Positions 1 to 7,170 of a stretch of 7,277 nt of DNA are shown here, one piece after another. The DNA is from Oscillospiraceae bacterium (GTDB lineage Bacteria; Bacillota; Clostridia; Oscillospirales; Acutalibacteraceae). The notes beneath the pieces were generated by a model. The model saw nothing but the letters and a program-made list of their open reading frames with translations, was not told the DNA's origin and ran no database searches. The stretch spans positions 1 through 7,277 of the forward strand of contig CADBOL010000125.1 of NCBI GenBank assembly GCA_902796295.1, given 5' to 3'. Both the position numbers and the translations under genes were made by a program. The first letter of the stretch is position 1, and the number at the start of each line of letters is the position of its first letter.

Positions 1-667
<667 letters not shown>

Positions 668-670
668 TTA

Positions 671-734
671 CCTCCATAAAATAAGCGTTCAAAACACCAA
701 AAGGTATTGTAACATTAATACTCCGGTTTGTAAA
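671..734 (-). promoter_or_regulatory. nifJ promoter and ribosome binding site
   Basis: On the minus strand a sigma-A type promoter reads TTTACA (734-729), a 17-base spacer, then TACAAT (711-706). Each box is one mismatch from consensus and the spacing is ideal. Transcription would start near position 699, giving a short leader of about 40 bases. The leader contains GGAGG at 675-671, nine bases before the ATG at 661. The site was found by eye and has not been compared with alternatives genome-wide. Confidence 0.6.
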
Positions 735-777
735 TATGTATTTCTATAATTTTATCTTGATTTAAAAAATAAAATAC

Positions 778-806
778 TTGACATAAGCTTTATAAAGTTA
801 TATTAT
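778..806 (+). promoter_or_regulatory. rny promoter (sigma-A type)
   Basis: A perfect TTGACA (778-783) is followed after 17 bases by TATTAT (801-806), one mismatch from the consensus -10 box. A perfect TATAAT also lies at 810-815, but at 26 bases it is too far from this -35 to pair with it. The spacer contains the 10-base perfect palindrome CTTTATAAAG (788-797), which could be an operator or just AT-rich chance. The promoter faces away from the nifJ promoter about 45 bases to the left, so the AT-rich interval 700-815 is a divergent control region. Expected transcription start is about 812-815. Confidence 0.6.
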
Positions 807-812
807 TCATAT

Positions 813-981
813 AATGGTGTAATTATGTGCCAAAACGGGCCTGTCCCCGTATTCACTGCCGCGGCATTCTCTCAGCCCGGTGTTTTCACGCCATTATCAC
901 GGATTCCGGATACTCCGGCCATCTGTATACTTTAAATTATTATTCTTAAAAATCAAAATTTCCGTGAAAGGAGGAAACAGC
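813..981 (+). promoter_or_regulatory. rny 5' leader, about 170 bases, with small hairpins and a strong ribosome site
   Basis: The intergenic interval 662-981 has no convincing gene. Its right half would be a long untranslated leader for rny. It contains short potential stems: ACGGG/CCCGT (835-839 with 846-850), the palindrome TGCCGCGGCA (857-866) and CCGGA-TAC-TCCGG (906-918). It ends with AAAGGAGG at 967-974, seven bases before the TTG start at 982. I do not recognise a known riboswitch or ribosomal-protein leader here. The stems are short and may have no regulatory meaning. Confidence 0.35.
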
Positions 982-2529
982 TTGATAAAAATCATTATCG
1001 GAGTTCTGGCCGGTCTTGCCGCCGGTATATTAATGGGCTTCTTTATCGGAATCGCTCACAGAAAAAGAGTCGCGGAAGCAGCTGTCGGCTCGGCTGAAAA
1101 AGAAGCTAACAGAATTCTGAACGACGCTATTGCTCAGGCCGAGGCCAAGAAAAAAGAATCAATTCTCGAAGCCAAGGATGAGATACATAAACAGCGAACG
1201 GAAACAGAGCGCGAGTTACGCGACAGGCGCAAGGAAGTCACAAGGCTTGAGCAGCGCATAACTCAGAAAGAAGAAGCTCTCGACAGAAAGACGGACAATC
1301 TCGAAAAGAAGGAATCCGTGCTCGAAGGCAAAATCAAGACAGCCGACGAAAAGCTGGCTGAAATCGAAAGCCTCAAAAAGAGCGAGCTTGATATACTCGA
1401 AAGAATATCCGGCTTCTCACAGGATGAGGCAAAGGCCTACATAATCAAGCAGCTTGACGAAAAACTCGACCACGAAAAAGCGATAAAAATCAAAGAGGTC
1501 GAGCAGAAGACGAAGGATGAGGCAGACACTCTCGCAAGAGAAATCATTACCACCGCAATCCAGCGCTGCGCCGCGGATCACGCGAGCGAAGCCACGGTAT
1601 CGGTTGTTCCGCTTCCCAACGATGAGATGAAGGGAAGAATCATAGGCAGAGAGGGCAGAAACGTAAGGACCCTCGAAATGATCACCGGTGTCAGCTTTAT
1701 TATTGATGACACTCCCGAAGTAATCACAATTTCATCTTTCGATCCCGTACGCCGCGAGGTGGCGAGGATTACTCTCGAAAAGCTTATTCAGGACGGCAGA
1801 ATCCATCCCGCGAGAATCGAAGAACTCTACGAAAAAGCAAAACGCGAGGTTGAACAGACCATTAAACAAACCGGTGAAAAAGCCGTTATCGACGCAAATG
1901 TCGGCAATGTAAATTCTGAGATTGTCAAGCTTCTCGGTAAACTGAGATACCGCACAAGCTACGGCCAGAACGTGCTCAATCACTCACTTGAGGTTTCTTA
2001 CCTCTGCGGTCTTATGGCTTCCGAGCTCGGCATAGATGTCAAGCTTGCAAGGCGCGCCGGCCTGCTCCACGATATAGGCAAGGCTCTCGACCATGAGATG
2101 GAGGGCACACACGTTCAGCTCGGCGCCGAATTCGCCAAAAAATACAGAGAAAACGACCTTATCGTCAACGCCATTGAGGCTCATCACGGCACAGTTGAAC
2201 CCAAGAGCACCGTTGCCGTTCTCGTTCAGGCTGCAGACGCTATCTCGGCCGCAAGACCGGGAGCAAGAAGAGAGGATCTTCAGAATTATATCAAGCGTCT
2301 CGAAGCTCTTGAAAATATTGCCGCCGCGTTTGACGGAGTTGACCGCTCATTCGCCATTCAGGCGGGCCGTGAGGTCAGGATAATCGTTAAACCCGAAGTC
2401 GTCAATGATGACAGAATGGTTATTCTCGCAAGAGAAATCGCCGAAAAGATCGAAACCACCATGGAATATCCGGGTGAAATAAAGGTCAATCTCATAAGGG
2501 AGACCCGTGCTTTCGGCGTGGCAAAATAA
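982..2529 (+). CDS. rny: Ribonuclease Y (RNase Y), membrane-anchored endoribonuclease
   Basis: RNase Y starts decay of many mRNAs in Firmicutes by endonucleolytic cleavage at the inner face of the membrane. From the TTG at 982 the protein is 515 residues, close to the usual 520. Order of parts: one N-terminal membrane helix (about residues 3-24, rich in Ile, Leu, Gly and Ala); a long charged coiled coil (about 30-180); a KH RNA-binding domain with [10 protein letters not shown] at 218-227; and an HD domain with NHSLE around His334, LLHDIGKA carrying the His363-Asp364 pair, EAHHG at 399-403 and a DAISAARPG motif beginning at Asp419. The TTG start is chosen because AAAGGAGG lies seven bases upstream and it places the membrane helix at the very N-terminus. 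The in-frame GTG at 880 would add 34 residues unlike the family, and has no ribosome site. The gene is followed by ymdB, as in many Firmicutes. A strong upstream promoter is visible. Identification is essentially certain. Confidence 0.97.
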   Translation: MIKIIIGVLAGLAAGILMGFFIGIAHRKRVAEAAVGSAEKEANRILNDAIAQAEAKKKESILEAKDEIHKQRTETERELRDRRKEVTRLEQRITQKEEALDRKTDNLEKKESVLEGKIKTADEKLAEIESLKKSELDILERISGFSQDEAKAYIIKQLDEKLDHEKAIKIKEVEQKTKDEADTLAREIITTAIQRCAADHASEATVSVVPLPNDEMKGRIIGREGRNVRTLEMITGVSFIIDDTPEVITISSFDPVRREVARITLEKLIQDGRIHPARIEELYEKAKREVEQTIKQTGEKAVIDANVGNVNSEIVKLLGKLRYRTSYGQNVLNHSLEVSYLCGLMASELGIDVKLARRAGLLHDIGKALDHEMEGTHVQLGAEFAKKYRENDLIVNAIEAHHGTVEPKSTVAVLVQAADAISAARPGARREDLQNYIKRLEALENIAAAFDGVDRSFAIQAGREVRIIVKPEVVNDDRMVILAREIAEKIETTMEYPGEIKVNLIRETRAFGVAK

Positions 2530-2539
2530 TAACAGATAT

Positions 2540-2564
2540 TACGGGCTTGCTCAGCAAGCCCGTA
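2540..2564 (+). terminator. Perfect hairpin between rny and ymdB (weak terminator, attenuator or processing site)
   Basis: TACGGGCTTGC (2540-2550) and GCAAGCCCGTA (2554-2564) form a perfect 11-base-pair stem around the loop TCA. It starts 10 bases after the rny stop. The following bases, TCGATTTACAG, contain no real T-run, so it is a poor intrinsic terminator as drawn. It could partly terminate, protect the rny mRNA 3' end, or be cleaved to separate the rny and ymdB messages. Confidence 0.55.
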
Positions 2565-2592
2565 TCGATTTACAGATAGAAAAGAGCGTATT

Positions 2593-3360
2593 ATGCGTAT
2601 TTTTGCTGTCGGCGATGTCGTATCAGGCATCGGCTGTGAGTTTTTAAGGGCGAATCTGCCCGTATTCAAAAAGGTCAAAGGCGTTGATTTCTGTATTGTA
2701 AACGGTGAAAACTCCGCCGTCGGCAACGGCATTACCCCGTTCTCGGCAGATTATCTGTTTGACAGCGGCGCGGATATTATTACAACCGGCAATCACGCTT
2801 TCAGGCGTAAAGAAATGTACGATTATTTTGACGGGAAACAAAAGGTTATAAGACCGGCAAATTTCAGCTCCGCCGTCCCCGGCAGAGGAGTTGAGACGGC
2901 AGACCTCGGCTTCGCGAGTGTCGCCGTAATAAACCTTTCCGGCAGAGTGTATATGGACAGCTGCGACAATCCCTTTGACGCGGCGGACAAAATACTTGCC
3001 GAAACGGACTGCGCCGTTAAAATAGTGGATTTTCACGCCGAGGCGACTGCCGAGAAGGGCGCTCTTGCGCATTATCTTGACGGCAGGGTATCGGCCGTTT
3101 TCGGCACCCATACCCATGTTCAGACAAACGATGCCGTCATTCTTCCGGGAGGCACAGGATTCATCACCGATATCGGTATGACCGGGCCTGTCAACTCCAT
3201 TCTCGGAGTAAAGCCTGAGCTTTCCGTAAACTGGCTTCGCACCGGCATGCCCACACGCTTTGACGCCGCTGAAGGCCCCTGCAGGATGAGCGGCTGCCTG
3301 TTTGACATCGACAATAAAACAGGGCTCTGCACCGCAATCGAGCCCGTGACAATAGAGTGA
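2593..3360 (+). CDS. ymdB: YmdB-family metallophosphodiesterase (2',3'-cyclic nucleotide phosphodiesterase)
   Basis: YmdB proteins are binuclear-metal phosphodiesterases of the calcineurin-like fold that hydrolyse 2',3'-cyclic AMP/GMP. In Bacillus subtilis YmdB influences biofilm and motility gene expression. The 255-residue length is close to the family's usual 260-265. The metal ligands are visible in order: Asp8 in VGDVV, Glu39-Asn40 in NGENSA, Asn67-His68 in TTGNHAFRR, His148 in DFHAEATAEK, and His173 and His175 in GTHTHVQTND. The C-terminal GGTGFITDIGMTGP stretch is also typical. The ATG at 2593 is supported by the N-terminal MRIFAVGD family start, though the ribosome site is weak (AAAGAG near 2581-2586). 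It lies 63 bases after rny across a hairpin. The rny-ymdB pairing is conserved in Firmicutes and suggests a link to RNA turnover. The next gene begins 4 bases after its stop, so the two are very likely co-transcribed. Confidence 0.93.
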   Translation: MRIFAVGDVVSGIGCEFLRANLPVFKKVKGVDFCIVNGENSAVGNGITPFSADYLFDSGADIITTGNHAFRRKEMYDYFDGKQKVIRPANFSSAVPGRGVETADLGFASVAVINLSGRVYMDSCDNPFDAADKILAETDCAVKIVDFHAEATAEKGALAHYLDGRVSAVFGTHTHVQTNDAVILPGGTGFITDIGMTGPVNSILGVKPELSVNWLRTGMPTRFDAAEGPCRMSGCLFDIDNKTGLCTAIEPVTIE

Positions 3361-3364
3361 TAAT

Positions 3365-4075
3365 ATGCAGAAATTACTCGGATACATGCGCTCCGCCGTA
3401 CAAAAATACAATATGATTGAAGACGGTGACCGGATTGCCGTCGGGGTAAGCTCCGGCAAAGATTCTCTTGCCCTGCTTGCAGCGCTCGCGAGAATGCGTG
3501 ATTTTTACCCGAAGCATTTTGAGCTTGTCGCGCTGACCGTTGATATGCGCTTCGGAAACAAAGACGGTGATTTCTCTGAAATCAGGAAACTCTGTGATAA
3601 ACTGAATGTTGAATATCACATAAAATCGACCGATCTCGCAAAGCTGATTTTTGATGTACGCAAAGAGCCGAATCCTTGCTCGCTCTGCTCAAAAATGCGC
3701 AGAGGCGCGCTCAATAAAACCGCGAAGGAGCTCGGCTGCAATAAGCTCGCGCTCGGGCATCACCTCGATGACGTTGCGGAGACTTTCATCATGAATCTTT
3801 TCGGGAATGCCTCCCTTGACTGCTTCATGCCTGTCACATATCTTGACAGGAGCGATATCACGGTCATAAGACCGATGATTTTCGCAAGGGAAAGCGACTG
3901 CGCGAGAGTCGCGAGGCGCCTTGAGCTTCCGGTAAAAAAGAGCAGCTGCCCCGCTGACGGAAACACAGAGAGGGAAGAAGCGAAAAAACTTCTCTCTTCT
4001 CTTGAACATAAATACGGCAATGTAAGAGGAAAAATTCTGCTTGCGATGCAGAATAAAGAACTGAACGGATATTGA
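3365..4075 (+). CDS. ttcA: TtcA-family PP-loop tRNA thiolation protein (probable tRNA 2-thiocytidine biosynthesis)
   Basis: This is a PP-loop ATP pyrophosphatase of the TtcA group, which activates a tRNA base with ATP and thiolates it. In enterobacteria the target is cytidine 32. The 236 residues show the PP-loop at 27-36 (VGVSSGKDSL), a CxxC pair Cys105/Cys108 (NPCSLCSKMRRG), the LGHHLDDVAETFIMNL motif at 130-145, and a third cysteine Cys195 (SSCPADGNTEREE). Three such cysteines hold the [4Fe-4S] cluster in TtcA. The PP-loop reads SSGKDS, where most family members have SGGKDS. The lysine, aspartate and final serine are kept, so activity is plausible. The protein is shorter than enterobacterial TtcA (about 310), as is common for Firmicute homologues. 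The start at 3365 is 4 bases after the ymdB stop, which implies coupled translation. The exact tRNA target in Clostridia is not shown by sequence. Confidence 0.85.
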   Translation: MQKLLGYMRSAVQKYNMIEDGDRIAVGVSSGKDSLALLAALARMRDFYPKHFELVALTVDMRFGNKDGDFSEIRKLCDKLNVEYHIKSTDLAKLIFDVRKEPNPCSLCSKMRRGALNKTAKELGCNKLALGHHLDDVAETFIMNLFGNASLDCFMPVTYLDRSDITVIRPMIFARESDCARVARRLELPVKKSSCPADGNTEREEAKKLLSSLEHKYGNVRGKILLAMQNKELNGY

Positions 4076-4091
4076 TCCCCGGAGAAAACAA

Positions 4092-5483
4092 ATGTCACTT
4101 TTTGACGAGCTGATTTCATACTCAAAAAAGGATATCGTGCCCATGCATATGCCGGGCCATAAGAGACAGAGTATAGACTCTGTTCTTCCCTACGCCGTTG
4201 ATATTACAGAAATCAGCGGCTTTGACAATCTGCATGAAAGACACGGAATCCTCAGAGAACTTGCGGATAAGCTTGCCCGGGCAAAGGGCGCGGCGTATGC
4301 TTTTCCTCTCGTCGGCGGCTCGACGGCGGGTATCCTCGCTTCGGTCTTTGCGATGACAGATCCCGGAGACAGGGTGATTATTTCAAGAGGATGCCATAAA
4401 TCGGTTTACAGAGCGTGTGAAATACGAAATCTGCGGATTTCTTATCTCTACCCCGAAACAGCACCCGAGGGATTTTTCCTGTCGGTAACACCCGGGGAGC
4501 TTGAAAAATGTCTTACCGCAAATCCCGGCGCAAAACTTGTTGTTATTACATCCCCGACATATGAAGGCATAATCAGCGATATAAAGACTCTTTCCGAAGT
4601 TTCGCACGCTCACGGAGCGAAACTGCTCGTTGACGCGGCTCACGGAGCGCATCTCGGTTATTCGGATTGTTTCCCGGAGGACGCTCTGTCTCTCGGAGCG
4701 GATGTCTCGGTCGAATCGCTTCACAAAACACTCCCCGCTCTTACGCAGACAGCGGCGCTGTATCTCGGAAAAGGGATTGATCCGCGTCCTTTTGAGGGTG
4801 CCCTGGATATCTTTGAAACCTCCTCCCCGTCTTACATCCTGACGGCCTCAATCGACAGGTGCCTTAAATACATTGATGACAGGGAAGTTTTTACCCGTTA
4901 CTCCCGGATGCTCGATGATTTTTATTCGTCGGCGGCGTGTCTTGAAAAGCTCAGGGTTGCGGATTTCCGGGAAAGAGACGGCGTGTATGATTATGACAGA
5001 GGAAAAATAATCATTTCCGCTCTGCAGTGCGATAAAAGCGCCCCGGAAATCCCGGATATTCTCAGAACCGGTTTCGGCATTGAAACTGAAATGACCGGAG
5101 CATACCATATAGTCTGTATGACAAGCGTCTGCGACACCCCGGAGAATTTCGCGCGGCTTTCCGAAGCCCTTAAATCAATTGACAGATCCGCCGGTTACAG
5201 GGAGGCGCCGGAGCCGTTCCCCGCCTTTCCGGAAGCTGAAACCGTCCTCAGTCTGCAGGAGGCTGCGGCTGCCCGCTCTGTTTACATGAAGCTTTCCGAA
5301 GCTGCAGGAAAAATCTCCGGGCAGTATCTCTGGGCATACCCTCCGGGAATTCCCCTGCTCACGCCGGGAGAAATGATCACACCCGGAATCCTGCGGTATA
5401 TTGAAGCTCTGCAAACAATGGGGACTGAGCTTCATATTCCCGGCGAAAGCACCCCGGAATCAATCAGAATACTCTTACGGTAA
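4092..5483 (+). CDS. PLP-dependent Orn/Lys/Arg decarboxylase-family protein
   Basis: This 463-residue protein belongs to the fold-type I basic amino acid decarboxylases (the Bacillus SpeA/YaaO group), cytoplasmic enzymes that make agmatine, cadaverine or putrescine. Visible features: the N-terminal MHMPGHK motif (18-24); GFDNLHERHGIL (43-54); GGSTAGILA (75-83) in the cofactor phosphate region; ISRGCHKSVYRA (97-108); VDAAHGAHLGY with Asp181, expected to pair with the pyridine nitrogen; SLHKTLPALTQTA with Lys212 as the PLP Schiff-base lysine; and a C-terminal domain with YPPGIPLLTPGE (416-427). The length fits the short Firmicute members (about 460-490), not the roughly 710-residue enterobacterial enzymes. 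The ATG at 4092 has GGAG (4081-4084) seven bases upstream, and the gap to the upstream gene is only 16 bases. Substrate cannot be assigned from sequence: arginine and lysine are both possible. It is probably the last gene of the rny run, because a new promoter lies 27 bases downstream. Confidence 0.88.
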   Translation: MSLFDELISYSKKDIVPMHMPGHKRQSIDSVLPYAVDITEISGFDNLHERHGILRELADKLARAKGAAYAFPLVGGSTAGILASVFAMTDPGDRVIISRGCHKSVYRACEIRNLRISYLYPETAPEGFFLSVTPGELEKCLTANPGAKLVVITSPTYEGIISDIKTLSEVSHAHGAKLLVDAAHGAHLGYSDCFPEDALSLGADVSVESLHKTLPALTQTAALYLGKGIDPRPFEGALDIFETSSPSYILTASIDRCLKYIDDREVFTRYSRMLDDFYSSAACLEKLRVADFRERDGVYDYDRGKIIISALQCDKSAPEIPDILRTGFGIETEMTGAYHIVCMTSVCDTPENFARLSEALKSIDRSAGYREAPEPFPAFPEAETVLSLQEAAAARSVYMKLSEAAGKISGQYLWAYPPGIPLLTPGEMITPGILRYIEALQTMGTELHIPGESTPESIRILLR

Positions 5484-5488
5484 TTGTC

Positions 5489-5524
5489 GGCTGCCGTGTC
5501 TAAAAATCATTGACAACGGCAGTC
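5489..5524 (+). promoter_or_regulatory. Imperfect inverted repeat overlapping the scfA -35 box (operator or upstream terminator stem)
   Basis: CTGCCGTGTC (5491-5500) pairs with GACAACGGCAG (5512-5522) through 10 base pairs with one bulged A at 5516. G5490-T5523 and G5489-C5524 can extend it. The loop is TAAAAATCATT. The right arm contains the TTGACA box of the downstream promoter, so as DNA it could be a repressor site, and as RNA it could fold at the 3' end of the decarboxylase message. No T-run follows, so it is not a standard terminator. Confidence 0.45.
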
Positions 5525-5538
5525 TGTTATGATAAAAT
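5510..5538 (+). promoter_or_regulatory. scfA promoter, near-consensus with extended -10
   Basis: TTGACA (5510-5515) is separated by 17 bases from TAAAAT (5533-5538), and TG at 5530-5531 gives an extended -10. This is the best promoter in the window and predicts strong transcription starting near 5544-5546, with a leader of about 26 bases that carries AAGGAG (5558-5563). It makes the SCIFF peptide and maturase a separate transcription unit from the decarboxylase run. Confidence 0.7.
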
Positions 5539-5570
5539 TATTAAAAATAAGCGAAACAAGGAGAAGCGTT

Positions 5571-5720
5571 ATGAAAAAAACAAAAAGAATCAAGACGATA
5601 GAGACACGCAATCTCACCGAAAGCATCAAAAACGGCGGCTGCGGCGAATGCCAGACTTCCTGCCAGTCAGCTTGCAAGACTTCCTGCGGCGTTGCCAATC
5701 AGAAGTGCGAAAACAAATAA
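5571..5720 (+). CDS. scfA: SCIFF ranthipeptide precursor (six cysteines in forty-five residues)
   Basis: This is the precursor of a ribosomally made, post-translationally modified peptide of the SCIFF class, nearly universal in Clostridia. It is 49 residues long. A Lys/Thr-rich leader (MKKTKRIKTIETRNLTESIK) is followed by a core with exactly six cysteines at 24, 27, 31, 35, 39 and 46, in the diagnostic pattern CGECQTSCQSACKTSC. The ATG at 5571 is preferred over the in-frame ATG at 5529 because AAGGAG lies seven bases before it, and because 5529 would fall within the promoter -10 region. The maturase gene follows 71 bases downstream. By family knowledge the maturase links cysteine sulfur to threonine to form thioether bridges. 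Candidate core acceptors here are Thr29 and Thr37. The residue after the fifth cysteine is Gly40, where I recall threonine in many family members. The physiological role of SCIFF is unknown. Identification is very secure. Confidence 0.95.
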   Translation: MKKTKRIKTIETRNLTESIKNGGCGECQTSCQSACKTSCGVANQKCENK

Positions 5721-5737
5721 TTCAACCGCAAATCACA

Positions 5738-5772
5738 CCCGTCTGCCGTCGCAAACCGGCGGGCGGGATTTT
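5738..5772 (+). terminator. GC-rich hairpin plus TTTT between scfA and scfB (attenuator-type terminator)
   Basis: CCCGTCTGCCG (5738-5748) pairs with CGGCGGGCGGG (5757-5767) over 11 positions, nine Watson-Crick and two G-U, around the 8-base loop TCGCAAAC. It is followed by A and then TTTT (5769-5772). With only four T's it should terminate partly. That would leave abundant short scfA message and less readthrough into the maturase, a usual arrangement for peptide-precursor operons. It may also shield the scfA 3' end from nucleases. Confidence 0.6.
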
Positions 5773-5791
5773 CAATATTACAGGGTAAAAT

Positions 5792-7168
5792 ATGATTCAT
5801 CAATATAAGCTCAACGGATACAACATAGTCATTGACACCGCCTCGGGGGCTGTGCACTCGGTTGACGATGCCGCCTATGACGCAATAGGAATGTTTGAGA
5901 GCAAAAGCCGTGAGGAAATAACGGATTGCCTGCTGAAAAAATACGCAGACGAACCCGATATCACGAAGGAAGAAATCTCCGACCTGCTCGACGATATTCA
6001 ATATCTTAAAGACGAAAAGAAGCTTTTCACAAAAGATATGTATGAGGGGCATTCCTATAATCTGAAGCTCAGGAACAATGTCGTGAAGGCGCTCTGCCTT
6101 CATGTATCACACGCCTGCAATCTCTGCTGTGAATACTGCTTTGCCTCTCAGGGTAAATATCACGGTCAGAGCGCGCTGATGAGCTTTGAGGTCGGAAAAA
6201 GAGCTCTCGATTTTCTTATCGAAAACTCGGGCTCGAGAAAAAACCTCGAGGTTGACTTTTTCGGCGGAGAGCCGCTGCTCAATTTTGAGGTTGTGAAACA
6301 GCTCGTTGCCTACGCCCGCTCAATCGAGGAGGAAAAAGGCAAGCATTTCAGATTCACGCTCACCACAAACGGCGTACTTATAGACGATGACGTAATCGAT
6401 TTCTGCAACAGGGAATGCCACAATGTGGTGCTCTCTCTCGACGGCAGAAAAGAGATACATGACGCAAAAAGACCCGCCCCCGGCGGAGGCGGATCATATG
6501 ATATCATACTGCCGAAATTCAAAAAGCTTGTTGAGGCACGCGGCGGCAAAGGCTATTATATGCGCGGTACCTTCACACATCAGAATACAGATTTTACAAA
6601 CGATATCTTTCATATGGCGGATCTGGGCTTCACGGAGCTTTCGATGGAACCCGTTGTCTGCAAGCCCGATGAGCCGTACGCGCTGACGGAAGATGATCTG
6701 CCTGTTCTCAAAGAACAGTATGAGATCCTCGCAAAAGAGATGATAAAGCGCCGCCGCGCGGGAAACGGCTTCACTTTTTACCATTATATGATTGATCTCA
6801 AAGCCGGCCCCTGTATCTACAAGAGAATCTCCGGCTGCGGCTCGGGCACTGAGTATATGGCGGTCACTCCCGCCGGAGAGCTCTATCCCTGCCACCAGTT
6901 TGTCGGCGATAAAAAATATCTTATGGGTAATGTTTGGGACGGCGTCACAAACACGGCATTGCGGGATGAATTTTCAAAATGCAATGTCTACTCCCGTGAG
7001 GAGTGCAAGGACTGCTGGGCGCGTCTCTACTGCTCAGGCGGATGCGCCGCGAATTCATATCACGCGACCGGCTCGATAAACGGAGTTTACAAATACGGCT
7101 GCGAGCTCTTCAAAAAGCGTATGGAATGCGCGATAATGATGGAGGTCGCAAAAGAAGAGGAGAATTGA
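5792..7168 (+). CDS. scfB: SCIFF peptide maturase, radical SAM/SPASM thioether-forming enzyme
   Basis: This enzyme (CteB-like) uses S-adenosylmethionine cleavage by a [4Fe-4S] cluster to form Cys-to-Thr thioether bridges in the SCIFF peptide. The 458 residues match the family's roughly 450. Parts in order: an N-terminal PqqD-like peptide-recognition region (about 1-85: YNIVIDTASGAVHSVDDAAYD, then a helical segment ending ELFTK-like at LFTK 78-81); the radical SAM CxxxCxxC at Cys109, Cys113 and Cys116 (HACNLCCEYCFA); the GGEPLLNF motif at 158-165; TLTTNGVLID at 189-198; and a SPASM/twitch C-terminus whose cysteines at 341, 349, 367, 397, 405, 408, 414, 418 and 437 can ligate two auxiliary clusters (CKDCWARLYCSGGCAANSYH). 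The ATG at 5792 has a modest AGGG (5782-5785). It is directly downstream of its substrate gene and 2 bases before a flavin reductase-like gene. Nothing suggests damage: all family cysteines appear to be present. Confidence 0.95.
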   Translation: MIHQYKLNGYNIVIDTASGAVHSVDDAAYDAIGMFESKSREEITDCLLKKYADEPDITKEEISDLLDDIQYLKDEKKLFTKDMYEGHSYNLKLRNNVVKALCLHVSHACNLCCEYCFASQGKYHGQSALMSFEVGKRALDFLIENSGSRKNLEVDFFGGEPLLNFEVVKQLVAYARSIEEEKGKHFRFTLTTNGVLIDDDVIDFCNRECHNVVLSLDGRKEIHDAKRPAPGGGGSYDIILPKFKKLVEARGGKGYYMRGTFTHQNTDFTNDIFHMADLGFTELSMEPVVCKPDEPYALTEDDLPVLKEQYEILAKEMIKRRRAGNGFTFYHYMIDLKAGPCIYKRISGCGSGTEYMAVTPAGELYPCHQFVGDKKYLMGNVWDGVTNTALRDEFSKCNVYSREECKDCWARLYCSGGCAANSYHATGSINGVYKYGCELFKKRMECAIMMEVAKEEEN

Positions 7169-7170
7169 AA

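Noticed and set aside
825..935. A 36-codon reading frame (start ATG 825) in the rny leader, as a possible leader peptide
   Set aside because: It has no ribosome site, no regulatory codon run and no recognisable sequence. A frame of this length is expected by chance.
880..981. N-terminal extension of RNase Y from GTG at 880 (34 extra residues)
   Set aside because: There is no ribosome site before 880, the extra residues would precede the membrane helix, and AAAGGAGG sits at the right distance before TTG 982.
813..981. Known riboswitch in the rny leader
   Set aside because: The stems are short and separate, and I see none of the conserved motifs of a riboswitch class that I can recognise.
2644..3459. 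Long 271-residue minus-strand frame opposite ymdB
   Set aside because: The plus strand encodes a clear YmdB with all metal ligands. The antisense frame has no family resemblance and no start signals.
5529..5570. Longer 63-residue version of the SCIFF precursor starting at 5529
   Set aside because: ATG 5529 overlaps the extended -10 element and lies upstream of the expected transcription start. AAGGAG supports 5571, and the family leader begins with MKK.
5510..5788. 92-residue plus-strand frame overlapping the SCIFF gene
   Set aside because: It runs in a different frame through the promoter and the precursor gene, is full of Arg, Lys and Gln, and has no ribosome site.
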